DNA from: Thermomonospora echinospora
GTDB taxonomy: Bacteria > Actinomycetota > Actinomycetes > Streptosporangiales > Streptosporangiaceae
Reading direction: 5' to 3'
Assembly: GCF_900108175.1 (NCBI RefSeq)
Contig: NZ_FNVO01000006.1
Span: 124,001-188,000 of the forward strand
DNA: 64,000 nt
Positions within the stretch are counted from its first letter, which is position 1; each line of letters begins with the position of its first letter. A model generated the notes under the pieces. The model did not search any database. It was not told the origin of the DNA and saw only the letters and a program-made list of their open reading frames with translations. A program made the translations under genes and the position numbers. Shown here in pieces: positions 51,399 through 59,315 of the stretch.

Positions 51399-52313
51399 AT
51401 GGCGTTGCCCGACGTCCTGGTCATCGGCGCGCCCAAGGCGGGCACGACGGCGTTGCACAGCGGGCTGGCCCGGCATCCGCGGCTGTTCATGTCGCCGGTC
51501 AAGGAGCCCAAGTTCTTCCTGACGGACGGGCCGCCGCCCACCCGGGGCGGTCCCGGCGACGCGCAGACCTACCGGGAGCACGTCTGGCGGCGGGCCGACT
51601 ACGAAGCCCTCTTCGACGGCGCTCCCCCGGGCGCGCTGTGCGGCGAGAGCACCCCCTTCTACCTGCATGACCTTGAGGCGCAGCTCAGGATCCGGCGGCT
51701 GATCCCCGACGTCCGGCTGATCGCGGTGCTGCGGGACCCGGTGGAGCGCGCCCACTCCAACTGGGCGCACCTGTGGTCGGCGGGGCTGGAGCCGATCGGC
51801 GACGTGGTCGAGGCGTGCGCCGCCGAGGAGCAGCGGGTGCGGGCCGGGTGGGCGGCCTTCTGGCGCTACACCGGCCTGGGCAGGTACGGGGAACAACTCC
51901 AGCACCTGTTCAAGCTGTTCCCCCGCGAGCAGGTGCTCCTGCTGCGCTACCGAGAGGTGCGCGACACCCCCCGCGCCACGCTCGACCGGATCTGCGCATT
52001 CCTCGGCGTGGAGACCGGACTGATCAGCACGATCCCGGCGGAGAACGTGACCCGGCACGTCTCCGACTCCCCCGCCAACCGGGCGTTGCAGGTGCTGCTG
52101 CGCGGCGGGGCCTCACTCGGCAGGTACATGCCGGAGGCCGTCCGGCAGACGGCGCGGCGCCCCTTCCTGTCCCTGCTCCAGCGGGATCCGCGCCTGCGCC
52201 GGCCGCCCGCCCCTGAGCAACGCGAACGGCTGCTGCCCTACTTCGAGGACGACATCGCGCTGTTTCAGGAGCTCACCGGCTGGGACTGCGCCGACTGGCT
52301 CAAGGTCGGGTGA
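51399..52313 (+). CDS. PAPS-dependent sulfotransferase
   Basis: A 304-residue sulfotransferase. The 5'-phosphosulfate loop is VLVIGAPKAGTTAL (residues 6-19) and the 3'-phosphate site is LRDPVERAHSNWAHLW (from Arg112). The RYREVRDTPRATLDRICAFLGV stretch matches bacterial Sulfotransfer_1 proteins. It would move sulfate from PAPS to a hydroxyl or amine; the acceptor is unknown. ATG 51399 is preferred over ATG 51387 because GGAGGT lies just before it, although the spacing is short. A perfect 17-bp palindrome lies in the promoter. The last 49 bp overlap the 3' end of the convergent beta-propeller gene. Confidence 0.9.
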   Translation: MALPDVLVIGAPKAGTTALHSGLARHPRLFMSPVKEPKFFLTDGPPPTRGGPGDAQTYREHVWRRADYEALFDGAPPGALCGESTPFYLHDLEAQLRIRRLIPDVRLIAVLRDPVERAHSNWAHLWSAGLEPIGDVVEACAAEEQRVRAGWAAFWRYTGLGRYGEQLQHLFKLFPREQVLLLRYREVRDTPRATLDRICAFLGVETGLISTIPAENVTRHVSDSPANRALQVLLRGGASLGRYMPEAVRQTARRPFLSLLQRDPRLRRPPAPEQRERLLPYFEDDIALFQELTGWDCADWLKVG

Positions 52314-53212
52314 AACTCGGTGCGCAGCTCGTGCGCCCCGTCGGCGCGGGTCACCTCGTAGTAGACCCGCCAGCCCTCCCCCGGCACCCGTACCGCGTCG
52401 AGGTAGCGCAGGCCGCCACCGGCATGGGGGGAGGCCCCCAAGGGCTCCTCCCCCTGCGGGACCAGCACCGAGTATCCCTGCCCCACGGCCACACCGGTGC
52501 GCTCCTCGTAGTTCTCGGCGGCGCTGGCCCGCCCGTCGTAGAAGGCGACGGTGCGCCCCTCGTGCGGGATCACGGTCGAGACCCGGACGCCCCGGGCGTC
52601 CCAGCGTCCCGGGCGTCCGGTCAGCACGGTGCCCTGCCAGACCCACTCCAGCCCGTTGGCGCTGGTGGCGTAGTCGGTGACCATCTGGTCGGCCTCGTCG
52701 GGGTCGGCCAGCGGGTGGCAGGAGGCCCACAGGTGCCACTTGTCCCCGTCGTGGCGGATCACCGGGTCCTTCACCCCCACGAGCCGGCTGCCGGGCAGCA
52801 CGACGTTGCTGCGCACCGGGTCGAACGCCGCGGGGTCGGCGGCCTCCAGCACCTCCACCCGCCAGTGCTTGGTACCGGGCGTGGCGCAGCTGACGTACAG
52901 CCGGAAGGCCCCGTCCTCGGTCACCACCAGCGCGGGGCGCTCCAGCGACTCGGCCGACATCCGGTCCTTGTCGATGACCGCGAGGGTCTCGAACCGCTCG
53001 CCGTCCTGGGACCGGGCCACCACCACCGCGTACCCGCGGCCCGCCCCGATCGGCCGGCGCAGCCGGTAGGCCAGGTAGGTCGTCCCGTCCACCAGGCAGG
53101 CGCTCGGCGCGCCCGCCCAGTACCCCGGCGCGTCCTGCGGCGGCGCGACGACGAGCCGGGAGCGCTCCGGCCGCGGCGGAGGAAACGGCAGACCGGGATC
53201 TCTATCAACCAT
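52265..53212 (-). CDS. Five-bladed beta-propeller glycosidase-like protein (GH43/GH32 fold)
   Basis: A 315-residue cytoplasmic protein, no signal peptide. The pattern of repeated W/Y-rich beta strands with acidic turns (GAPSACLVDGTTYLAYRL, RLYVSCATPGTKHWRVEVLEA, LVGVKDPVIRHDGDKWHLWASCHP, RTVAFYDGRASAAENYEER) matches five-bladed propellers of the GH43/GH32/GH68 clan. The DPVI segment could carry the catalytic Asp, and the last acidic residue may be in FYDGR. Its substrate is unknown. Start ATG 53212 lies 6 nt after a TAGTAT -10 box, so it appears leaderless. It overlaps the sulfotransferase gene tail by 49 bp. Confidence 0.78.
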   Translation of the reverse strand: MVDRDPGLPFPPPRPERSRLVVAPPQDAPGYWAGAPSACLVDGTTYLAYRLRRPIGAGRGYAVVVARSQDGERFETLAVIDKDRMSAESLERPALVVTEDGAFRLYVSCATPGTKHWRVEVLEAADPAAFDPVRSNVVLPGSRLVGVKDPVIRHDGDKWHLWASCHPLADPDEADQMVTDYATSANGLEWVWQGTVLTGRPGRWDARGVRVSTVIPHEGRTVAFYDGRASAAENYEERTGVAVGQGYSVLVPQGEEPLGASPHAGGGLRYLDAVRVPGEGWRVYYEVTRADGAHELRTEFHPTLSQSAQSQPVSS

Positions 53213-53218
53213 GCATGA

Positions 53219-53224
53219 ATACTA
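53219..53224 (-). promoter_or_regulatory. -10 box for a leaderless propeller-protein mRNA
   Basis: On the minus strand the hexamer is TAGTAT, 6 nt before ATG 53212, with no ribosome-binding site. It separates this gene from the desulfurization operon that ends 42 bp upstream. Confidence 0.5.
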
Positions 53225-53253
53225 AAGAATTTTGCCGACGGCCGCCGCCCCGG

Positions 53254-53763
53254 TCAGGGGGTCTGCGGGTGGAAGTCGCCGAAGCGGCCCCGGTGGTAGA
53301 GCAGGGGGTCGCCGGGATCGCGGACCTCGACACCGGTCACCCGGCCGACGACCAGCACGTGGTCGCCGATGTCGATGGTGGTGTGCGGGGTGCACAGCAG
53401 GTGCGCGCACACGCCCTCCAGCAGCGGGGTGCCGTCGGCGGCCGGGCGCCAGCGGGTGGGGGCGGCGAAGCGGTCGACGCCGCGCAGCGCGAAGCGGGTC
53501 GCGAGGTCAGCTTGGCCGGACGACAGGATGTTCACCGCGAACCGCTGTGCCGCGCGCAGCGACGGCCAGGTGGTGGAGGTGTGGGCCACGTAGAACGACA
53601 CCAGCGGCGGGGCCAGGCTCACCGAGGAGAAGGAGGTCGCGGTGAGCCCGGCCGGGGCGCCGCCGGAGGTCGCGGTGACCACCACGACCCCGGCGGCGTG
53701 CAGCGCCAGCGCGCGGCGGAACCGGTCCTCGTCGATCACCTGGTCGGGCAGCAGTTCGGTCAT
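53254..53763 (-). CDS. Flavin reductase (DszD/DIM6-NTAB family)
   Basis: A 169-residue FMN reductase. The family core is FRRALALHAAGVVVVTATSGGAPAGLTATSFSSVSLAPPLVSFYVAHTSTTWPSLRAAQRFAVNIL, with the flavin-binding TATSFSSVSL motif, and GDHVLVVGRVTGVEV near the end. It supplies FMNH2 to two-component monooxygenases (SfnG, DszC/SfnC, DszA types) encoded beside it. Two GTG codons precede ATG 53763; the ATG has AAGGAC 8 nt upstream and is chosen. It is last in the operon, after a 15-bp hairpin downstream of the DszC-like gene. Confidence 0.9.
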   Translation of the reverse strand: MTELLPDQVIDEDRFRRALALHAAGVVVVTATSGGAPAGLTATSFSSVSLAPPLVSFYVAHTSTTWPSLRAAQRFAVNILSSGQADLATRFALRGVDRFAAPTRWRPAADGTPLLEGVCAHLLCTPHTTIDIGDHVLVVGRVTGVEVRDPGDPLLYHRGRFGDFHPQTP

Positions 53764-53807
53764 CACCACACGTCCTTTCGCGGAACCGCCGGCAGTCGGA
53801 AACGGGA

Positions 53808-53848
53808 CGCCGCGGGGCCGCCGCCGCGTCGGAGGCGGCCCCGCGGCG
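53808..53848 (-). terminator. 15-bp hairpin between DszC-like and flavin reductase genes
   Basis: 53808-53822 and 53834-53848 form a perfect 15-bp stem with an 11-nt loop, starting 2 nt after the stop of the DszC-like gene. It may terminate partly or protect the upstream mRNA, setting different levels for the reductase. Confidence 0.6.
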
Positions 53849-53850
53849 GG

Positions 53851-55074
53851 TCAGGAGTACCAGGTGGGTTCGGGCAGCTTGTCCTGCAGCAGGTAGACCC
53901 CGATCTCACGGCGCTTGTAGGCCACCGGGTCGTGCAGGGTGTGGGTGCGGACGTTGCGCCAGAAGCGGTCCAGTCCCTCGCGGGAGGTCGTGGACCGGGC
54001 GCCCGTGGCCTCGAAGATCCGGCCGGCCACCTCCAGGGCGACCTCGGTGGCCTGGACCTTGGCCGCCGCCACCCGCACCTCGTGCTCGCCGCGCAGCCGC
54101 TCGGTGACCTCGTCGGGGTGCTCGTGGAACCACAGCCCCTCCTCGGCGACCTGGTCGGCCAGCGCCTCGGCGGACCACAGCGCGGCGCTGAGGTCGCCGT
54201 AGATGTCGATGATGTACGGCTCGTCGACCGCGCGCTCGTGGCCGCCGTGCAGCCACGGCCGCGTGCGGCTGCGGGTGTAGGCGATGGCGGTCTCCAGCGC
54301 CCCCCGGGCGATGCCCAGGTAGAAGTTGACGAACACCAGCTGGATCGTCGGGACGTTGAGGGTGTTGTAGACGCGCGGCTGGAACTCCTTGTCGACGTAC
54401 CCGGCGGCATCGCGCCACGGCACCCGCACGTCGGAGATGGTGACGCTGCCGCTCTCGGTGAGCCGCTGGCCGATGTTGTCCCAGTCGTCGTGGAAGGTCA
54501 GGCCCGGGTCGCCGGACGGGACGATGGCGAAAACGTGCTTGTCGGTGCCCTCCAGGACCCCTTCGAGCACGGTCACGTCCGAGACCTTGCTGCCGGTGGA
54601 GAACGACTTGCGGCCGTTGAAGACGAGCGTGTCGCCCTCGTCGCGGATCACCACGTCGTCGTCGCGGGGGTTGACGGCGCCGCCGAAGAACCACCTGTTG
54701 CGGGCGGCCTCGGCCTCGACGTGCTCCCACTGCTCGCGGGTGCCGACCAGGCGGGCCGCCCAGTTCCACAGGTAGTGGTAGCCGAGCAGCTGGCCGATGG
54801 AGCCGTCGGCCTTGGCGACCTCGCGGACCACCCGGTAGGCGGTCGGCCAGTTCTGCCCGCCGCCGCCGTGCTCGGCCGGGCCGAGCAGGGTGACCAGCCC
54901 GGAGTCCTTGAGCAGCCGGACCTCGGCGTACGGGGTGGCGGCGGCCCTGTCACGTTCCACGGCGTCCGAGGCCAGGATGGCGGCCACCTCGCCGGCGCGG
55001 GCGATCCACTCTTCGGGGGTGCGGGGCGTCTCGCGGGTGGACCAGTCCGGCCCGCTGATCTCTGCGGTGGTCAT
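53851..55074 (-). CDS. DszC/SfnC-like FMNH2-dependent monooxygenase
   Basis: A 407-residue flavoprotein with the acyl-CoA dehydrogenase fold but the desulfurization-type motifs: SIGQLLGYHYLWNW (His100, counterpart of the DszC N-terminal His), FFGGAVNPRDDDVVIRDEGDTLVFNGRKSFSTGS, DDWDNIGQRLTESGSV and the C-terminal RFWRNVRTHTLHDPVAYKRREIG, where His381 corresponds to the catalytic His of DszC. It oxidises organic sulfur compounds (sulfides, sulfones or methanesulfinate) with FMNH2 from the adjacent reductase. ATG 55074 has an AGGAGAG site. A hairpin separates it from the upstream sfnG gene. Confidence 0.88.
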   Translation of the reverse strand: MTTAEISGPDWSTRETPRTPEEWIARAGEVAAILASDAVERDRAAATPYAEVRLLKDSGLVTLLGPAEHGGGGQNWPTAYRVVREVAKADGSIGQLLGYHYLWNWAARLVGTREQWEHVEAEAARNRWFFGGAVNPRDDDVVIRDEGDTLVFNGRKSFSTGSKVSDVTVLEGVLEGTDKHVFAIVPSGDPGLTFHDDWDNIGQRLTESGSVTISDVRVPWRDAAGYVDKEFQPRVYNTLNVPTIQLVFVNFYLGIARGALETAIAYTRSRTRPWLHGGHERAVDEPYIIDIYGDLSAALWSAEALADQVAEEGLWFHEHPDEVTERLRGEHEVRVAAAKVQATEVALEVAGRIFEATGARSTTSREGLDRFWRNVRTHTLHDPVAYKRREIGVYLLQDKLPEPTWYS

Positions 55075-55140
55075 GGCTCTCCTCATGAGGGTCTGTGCGG
55101 GGTGCTCGCCGTGCCGGACGGGCACGGTGGGCGGGAGGCG

Positions 55141-55172
55141 TCCGGCCGTTCGTTTCGAGGCGGAACGCCGGA
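55141..55172 (-). terminator. Hairpin after sfnG
   Basis: TCCGGC-c-GTTC at 55141-55151 pairs with GAAC-GCCGGA at 55163-55172, a 10-bp stem with one bulged C and an 11-nt loop, 2 nt past the sfnG stop. It may be a terminator or an mRNA 3' stabiliser inside the operon. Confidence 0.45.
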
Positions 55173-55174
55173 GG

Positions 55175-56281
55175 TCAGGCGGCGCCGGCGAGGACCTCGG
55201 CCTCCAGTTCGCGGACGATGGGCAGCACACGGGTGCCGAAGTACTCCACGTCCTCCAGGTAGTGCAGGAAGCCGAGCAGCAGCAGGTGCACGCCGCGCTT
55301 CTTGTACTCGACGATGCGCCGGGCGACCTGCTCGGGGGTGCCGACGAGCCCGGTGCGGAAGCCGTCGTTGTACTGGACGAGGTCGGTGAACTCCGAGTCC
55401 TGCCACATGCCCTTGCCGTCGGCGGTGGACTGCCCGGCCTGCTTGACGGCGGCGCCGAAGCCGTCGACGGCCTCCCGGTCGGCCTTGGCGACGATCTCGC
55501 GGAGCACCTCGCGGGCCTCGGCCTCGGTGTCGCGGGCGACCACGAAGCCGTTGAGCCCGAAGCGCACCCGGCGGCCGTGCGTGGCCGCGACGGAGGAGAC
55601 CTCGGCGATCTGCTCGGTGACGCCGTCGAAGTCCTTGCCGTTCATGAAGTACCAGTCCGACACGCGACCGGCCATCTGGCGGGCGGCGGTGGAGTTGCCG
55701 CCCTGGAAGATCTCCGGGTGCGGGCTCTGCAGCGGCTTGGGCTTGAGGGTGAAGTCGCGGACCCGGTAGAAGTCGCCGGCGAGTTCGGCGTGGTCGGTGG
55801 TCCAGATGGCCTTGAGGGCACGGATGAACTCCTCGGATCGGCGGTAGCGCTCGTCGTGCTCCAGCCAGGGCTCGCCGAGGGCGGTGAACTCGCCCTTGAA
55901 CCAGCCGCTGACCACGTTCACCGCGAACCGGCCGCCCGACAGGTGGTCGGCGGTGGCGCCGAGCTTGGCGAGCACGCCGGGGTGCCACAGGCCGGGGTGG
56001 ACGGCGGCGATCACCTTGAGCCGCCGGGTGGCCAGCAGCAGCGCGAGGCTGAAGCTCGTGGACTCGTGCTGTTTGTCGGCCCCGTAGCTGGCCATGTACC
56101 GCACCTGGGTGAGGGCGTAGTCGAAGCCGTTGTCCTCGGCGAGCACGGCCAGCCGACGGTTGTAGTCGTAGCTCCAGTCGGTGCGCTGCTCGATCTCGCT
56201 GACCACCAGGCCGCCGCTGACGTTGGGCACCCAGTAGGCGAACTTCAGGGGTTCGGCCGCCGGGTCGGGCGTTTCGGACAT
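55175..56281 (-). CDS. sfnG: Dimethylsulfone monooxygenase SfnG
   Basis: A 368-residue FMNH2-dependent monooxygenase of the luciferase-like fold that turns dimethylsulfone into methanesulfinate. It closely resembles Pseudomonas SfnG: FAYWVPNVSGGLVVSEIEQRT at the N-terminus, FDYALTQVRYMASYGADKQHES, GGRFAVNVVSGWFKGEFTALGEPWLEHDERYRRSEEFIRALKAIW and DLVQYNDGFRTGLVGTP. The start is ATG 56281; the longer upstream frame lacks homology. A leader peptide, hairpin and promoter lie in the 333 bp upstream. The gene is first of a unit with the DszC-like enzyme and flavin reductase. Together they would release sulfur from dimethylsulfone or similar compounds. Confidence 0.93.
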   Translation of the reverse strand: MSETPDPAAEPLKFAYWVPNVSGGLVVSEIEQRTDWSYDYNRRLAVLAEDNGFDYALTQVRYMASYGADKQHESTSFSLALLLATRRLKVIAAVHPGLWHPGVLAKLGATADHLSGGRFAVNVVSGWFKGEFTALGEPWLEHDERYRRSEEFIRALKAIWTTDHAELAGDFYRVRDFTLKPKPLQSPHPEIFQGGNSTAARQMAGRVSDWYFMNGKDFDGVTEQIAEVSSVAATHGRRVRFGLNGFVVARDTEAEAREVLREIVAKADREAVDGFGAAVKQAGQSTADGKGMWQDSEFTDLVQYNDGFRTGLVGTPEQVARRIVEYKKRGVHLLLLGFLHYLEDVEYFGTRVLPIVRELEAEVLAGAA

Positions 56282-56325
56282 GGGCGTGCACTCCACATCG
56301 TCGAAGAGGGCGTCGTCGGACAGGG

Positions 56326-56366
56326 CCGGACGCGTCCGCCCCATGCGGGGCGCGACGCGGGTCCGG
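56326..56366 (-). promoter_or_regulatory. Strong leader hairpin (attenuator candidate) before sfnG
   Basis: CCGGA-CGCGTC-cg-CCCC at 56326-56342 pairs with GGGG-cgc-GACGCG-gg-TCCGG at 56347-56366: 15 base pairs around a 4-nt loop, with small internal loops. It lies between the leader-peptide stop (56432) and sfnG (56281). As the only strong fold there, it can act as an attenuator terminator or block the sfnG ribosome-binding site. Confidence 0.55.
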
Positions 56367-56431
56367 GACGGTGCGGGCGCGGGGTCGCCGGGCGGTTCCC
56401 GGGTGGCGCGCCGTGAACGGAGGCGGGTCGT

Positions 56432-56515
56432 TCAGCGGGGACGGCGACAGCGGCTCGCCGCGACCCGGACGAGGTCGACGTGCCGGCGGCGGGTGAGCAG
56501 GGGCTGAACTCGCAC
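56432..56515 (-). CDS. Sulfur-type leader peptide (RRHVDL motif) upstream of sfnG
   Basis: A 27-codon open frame from GTG 56515 to TGA 56432-56434. It contains RRRHVDLVRVAAS followed by a Cys and ends in Arg/Pro. This matches the small 'putative leader peptides' with an RRHVDL-x-RV-x-S-x-x-C pattern that precede sulfur-assimilation genes in many actinobacteria (from memory of such annotations). The GTG is exactly 6 nt from a TTGCAT -10 hexamer, so it should be translated from a leaderless mRNA. Ribosome stalling at the Cys or Arg codons could control sfnG through the hairpin at 56326-56366. It is too short for normal gene calling. Confidence 0.7.
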   Translation of the reverse strand: MRVQPLLTRRRHVDLVRVAASRCRRPR

Positions 56516-56521
56516 ATCACG

Positions 56522-56550
56522 ATGCAAACACGCCCTCCGCACACTGTCAA
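56522..56550 (-). promoter_or_regulatory. Promoter of the sfnG leader
   Basis: On the minus strand, a perfect TTGACA -35 (56545-56550) and a TTGCAT -10 (56522-56527) are 17 bp apart. The -10 is 6 nt from the leader-peptide GTG, giving a transcript that begins at or next to the start codon. The -10 is weak, but the geometry is exact. Confidence 0.55.
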
Positions 56551-56554
56551 TATT

Positions 56555-56564
56555 TCCTATAGGA
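56555..56564. promoter_or_regulatory. 10-bp palindrome next to the sfnG promoter
   Basis: TCCTATAGGA is a perfect palindrome lying 5 bp upstream of the TTGACA box. Its CCTAT/ATAGG core also occurs in the 17-bp palindrome before the sulfotransferase gene. It may be an operator for a sulfur-responsive regulator; this is inference. Confidence 0.4.
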
Positions 56565-56614
56565 TTACTAGAGAATTGTGCCCGTGACGCCATGCCGCGC
56601 CCGCCCCTCCCCGG

Positions 56615-57853
56615 TCAGATCACGCCGTGCCGGGGCGGCGGCGTGCCGTTGAGCGTGTAGCGGCCGATGTGCTGGACCTTCCAGCGGACCGGGTCGTGCA
56701 GGGTGTGGGTGCGCGCGTTGCGCCAGTGCCGGTGGAGGTTGAGGCCCTCCAGGCTGGAGCGGGTGCCCGACACCTCGAACAGCGCGCTGGAGATCTCCAC
56801 ACAGGCCCGGTCGGCGACCGCCTTGGCGGTGGCGACCGCGATCGACGCGGCGGCGGTGGCCTCCTCGGTGAGCGTGTGCCGGGCGACCTCCACCGCCCGG
56901 CCCGCCTCGGCCAGCAGCGCCCGCGCCGACCGCTCGGCGATCGCCAGCTCGCCGAACCGCTGGACGAGCAGCGGGTCCTCGGCCGCCGTCGAGACTCCGC
57001 TCTCGAACCAGGGACGGGACTTGGTCCGCACGAACTCGGCCGCCTCACGCAGCGCGCCGCCCGCGATGCCCACGTCGATGGCCGTGTGCAGCAGTTGCGC
57101 GTACGAGCCGTGGATCTGCGGGCCGGTGAAGGTCAGGTGGTGCGGCACGACCCGCTCGGCGGGGACCCAGACGTCCTGGAGCCGTACCGTGCCGCTGGCG
57201 GTGGTGCGCTGGCCCATGCCCGACCAGTCGTCGACGACCTTCAGCCCGGGGGCGCCCCTCGGCACGTAGGCGACGTGCAGCCGGTCGCCCTCGCCCGGCA
57301 CGTCGAGCTGGGCGAGCACCGGCACCCAGTGCGCGAACAGCGCGCCGGTGCAGTAGTGCTTCTCGCCGGTCAGCCGGTAGCCGCCGCCGTTGCCGTCGGG
57401 AACGAGCCGGGTCCGGTAGTCCTGGACGTGCCTGGTGCCCGCCTCCGACTGCGCGTTGCCGAAGCGCCGGCCCGCCAGTGCCTCGCCGAAGAAGTACTCG
57501 CGCTGGCGCGCGTCCCCCTGCTGGGCCAGGACGCGCAGGTAGACGACATGGCTCTGCGGAATCTGTGCGATGTTGGGGTCGGCCTCGGCCAGCAGCCGGT
57601 AGACCTCCGCGAGGGTGTCGGCGCGCACGTCGGCCCCGCCGTACTCGCGGGGCACGGTGATCGCCAGCAGCCCGCTGTCGGACAGCCGGTCGAGCTGGGG
57701 ACGGGGCAGCAGCCGCCGCGCGTCGCGTTCGGCGGCGCCGGGCGCGAACTCGGCGGCCAGCCGCGCGGCGGTCTCGACCGCCTCCTCGTCGGTACGGATC
57801 ACATGCGCCCGGCCGGCGGCCGGGGGCGCCACGGCTTCGTCGAAGGTGGTCAT
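56615..57853 (-). CDS. sfnB: SfnB-family sulfur acquisition oxidoreductase
   Basis: A 412-residue acyl-CoA-dehydrogenase-fold flavoprotein of the SfnB subgroup. Telling motifs: VPREYGGADVRADTLAEVYRLLAEADPNIAQIPQSH, NAQSEAGTRHVQDYRTRL, DDWSGMGQRTTASGTV and the C-terminal NLHRHWRNARTHTLHDPVRWKVQHIGRYTLNGTPPPRHGVI. SfnB is needed for growth on dimethylsulfone as sulfur source in Pseudomonas and probably is an FMNH2-dependent monooxygenase. ATG 57853 with a GGGAGCGAG site is preferred over the earlier in-frame start. An AT-rich 54-bp gap (57854-57907) with CCTA...TAGG elements separates it from the DszA-like gene, so it may have its own promoter. Confidence 0.9.
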   Translation of the reverse strand: MTTFDEAVAPPAAGRAHVIRTDEEAVETAARLAAEFAPGAAERDARRLLPRPQLDRLSDSGLLAITVPREYGGADVRADTLAEVYRLLAEADPNIAQIPQSHVVYLRVLAQQGDARQREYFFGEALAGRRFGNAQSEAGTRHVQDYRTRLVPDGNGGGYRLTGEKHYCTGALFAHWVPVLAQLDVPGEGDRLHVAYVPRGAPGLKVVDDWSGMGQRTTASGTVRLQDVWVPAERVVPHHLTFTGPQIHGSYAQLLHTAIDVGIAGGALREAAEFVRTKSRPWFESGVSTAAEDPLLVQRFGELAIAERSARALLAEAGRAVEVARHTLTEEATAAASIAVATAKAVADRACVEISSALFEVSGTRSSLEGLNLHRHWRNARTHTLHDPVRWKVQHIGRYTLNGTPPPRHGVI

Positions 57854-57907
57854 CTCGCTCCCTGGGGGACGAAGCAATATTCAGATTAATCCTACTGTTT
57901 TAATAGG

Positions 57908-59290
57908 CTATTTGCCCAGACCGCGGTACCCGGCGCCCGGATGGTCCTCGCGCAGCCGCCGCACCCCGGTGCCCAGCAGGTTCTCGCGCAAGGTGCTTCC
58001 CGCGTACTCCTCCGGCACCCGCCCGCGCCGCCGCAGCTCCGGGACGACCAGGTCGACGAAGTCCACGAAGGTGCCCGGAGTCACGGCGTAGGCGAGGTTG
58101 AAGCCGTCGATCCCGGTCTCCTCGACCCAGGACTCCAACTCGTCGGCCACGGTGGCGGGCGAGCCGGCGACGACCGGGCCGATGCCGCCGACCGCCAGGT
58201 ACTCGGCGATGTCGCGGGGCGTCCAGCGGCGGTCCGGATCGATCGTGGTGAAGATCTCCAGCGCGGAGTGGACGGCGTCCGTCCGCACGTACTCCAGCGG
58301 CTCGTCGGGGTCGTACTCCGACAGGTCCAGTCCGCTCCATCCGCCGTACAGGGCCATCGCGCCCTCGTAGGAGGAGTGCCGCAGGTAGTCGTCGTACTTG
58401 GCGCGGGCCTCGGCGTCGGTGGGGGCGGTGATCGCGGTGAACAGGATGAAGATCTTCACGCTGTCCGGGTCGCGGCCCTCCCGCGCGGCCCTGCCGCGGA
58501 TGTCCGCGACGCGCCTGCGCAGCCCCTCCTTGGTAACGGCGTTGATGAACACGCCCTCGGCGTGCCGGGCCGCGAACGCGCGCCCGGGAGCCGACGCGCC
58601 CGCCTGGTAGATGACCGGGGTGCGCTGCGGTGAGGGCTCGCTGAGGAAGGCGCCCGGCACCTGGAAGTACCGGCCCTTGTGGCCGATGTCGTGGACCTTG
58701 GCCGGGTCGGTGTAGACGCCGCGCTGCACGTCGCGCACGACGGCGTCCTCCTCCCACGAGCCCTCCCACAGCTTGTAGCAGACCTCCAGGAACTCCTCCG
58801 CCACCGCGTAACGGTCGTCGTGGTCGAGCTGGCGTTCCAGGCCCAGGTTCCTCGCCGCGCTGTCCAGGTACGAGGTGACGACGTTCCAGGCGATCCGGCC
58901 CTTGGTCAGATGGTCGAGCGTGGTGAACTTGCGGGCCAGGGCGTACGGCTGCTCGTAGGTCAGCGAGACCGTGACACCGAAGCCCAGGTGCCGCGTGGCC
59001 GCCGCCATCGCCGACACGACCAGCAGCGGATCGGTCAGCGGGATCTGCGTCGACTGCCGCAGCGCCGGGTCGCGGGAGCCGGTGTAGACGTCGTAGGCGC
59101 CCAGCACGTCGGCCAGGAACAGCGAGTCGAAACGGCCGCGCTCCAGCAGCCGCGCCAGCTCGATCCAGTAGTCCAGGTCGGTGTACCGGTACGCCTGGTC
59201 GTCGGGATGCCGCCACAGTCCGGGCGCCTGGTGGCCGACGCAGCTCATGTCGAAGGCGTTGAGGAAGATCCGTTTGGGGGGCGTGCTCAC
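57908..59290 (-). CDS. DszA/NtaA-family FMNH2-dependent monooxygenase
   Basis: A 460-residue luciferase-like monooxygenase, close to the usual 450-residue length of DszA/NtaA/SnaA proteins. Motifs: FLNAFDMSCVGHQAPGLWRHPDDQAYRYTDLDYWIELARLLERGRFDSLFLADVLG at the N-terminus, LTYEQPYALARKFTTLDHLTKGRIAWNVVTSYLDSAARNLGL, and FEVPGAFLSEPSPQRTPVIYQAGAS-like text. DszA opens dibenzothiophene sulfone; NtaA acts on nitrilotriacetate. Beside DszC-, SfnG- and SfnB-like genes a sulfone or sulfonate substrate is likely. The start is ATG 59290. It is downstream of the ABC importer genes, with a 25-bp gap. Confidence 0.9.
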   Translation of the reverse strand: MSTPPKRIFLNAFDMSCVGHQAPGLWRHPDDQAYRYTDLDYWIELARLLERGRFDSLFLADVLGAYDVYTGSRDPALRQSTQIPLTDPLLVVSAMAAATRHLGFGVTVSLTYEQPYALARKFTTLDHLTKGRIAWNVVTSYLDSAARNLGLERQLDHDDRYAVAEEFLEVCYKLWEGSWEEDAVVRDVQRGVYTDPAKVHDIGHKGRYFQVPGAFLSEPSPQRTPVIYQAGASAPGRAFAARHAEGVFINAVTKEGLRRRVADIRGRAAREGRDPDSVKIFILFTAITAPTDAEARAKYDDYLRHSSYEGAMALYGGWSGLDLSEYDPDEPLEYVRTDAVHSALEIFTTIDPDRRWTPRDIAEYLAVGGIGPVVAGSPATVADELESWVEETGIDGFNLAYAVTPGTFVDFVDLVVPELRRRGRVPEEYAGSTLRENLLGTGVRRLREDHPGAGYRGLGK

Positions 59291-59315
59291 GGGCGCTCCT
59301 TGCGATGGAAAGGGG

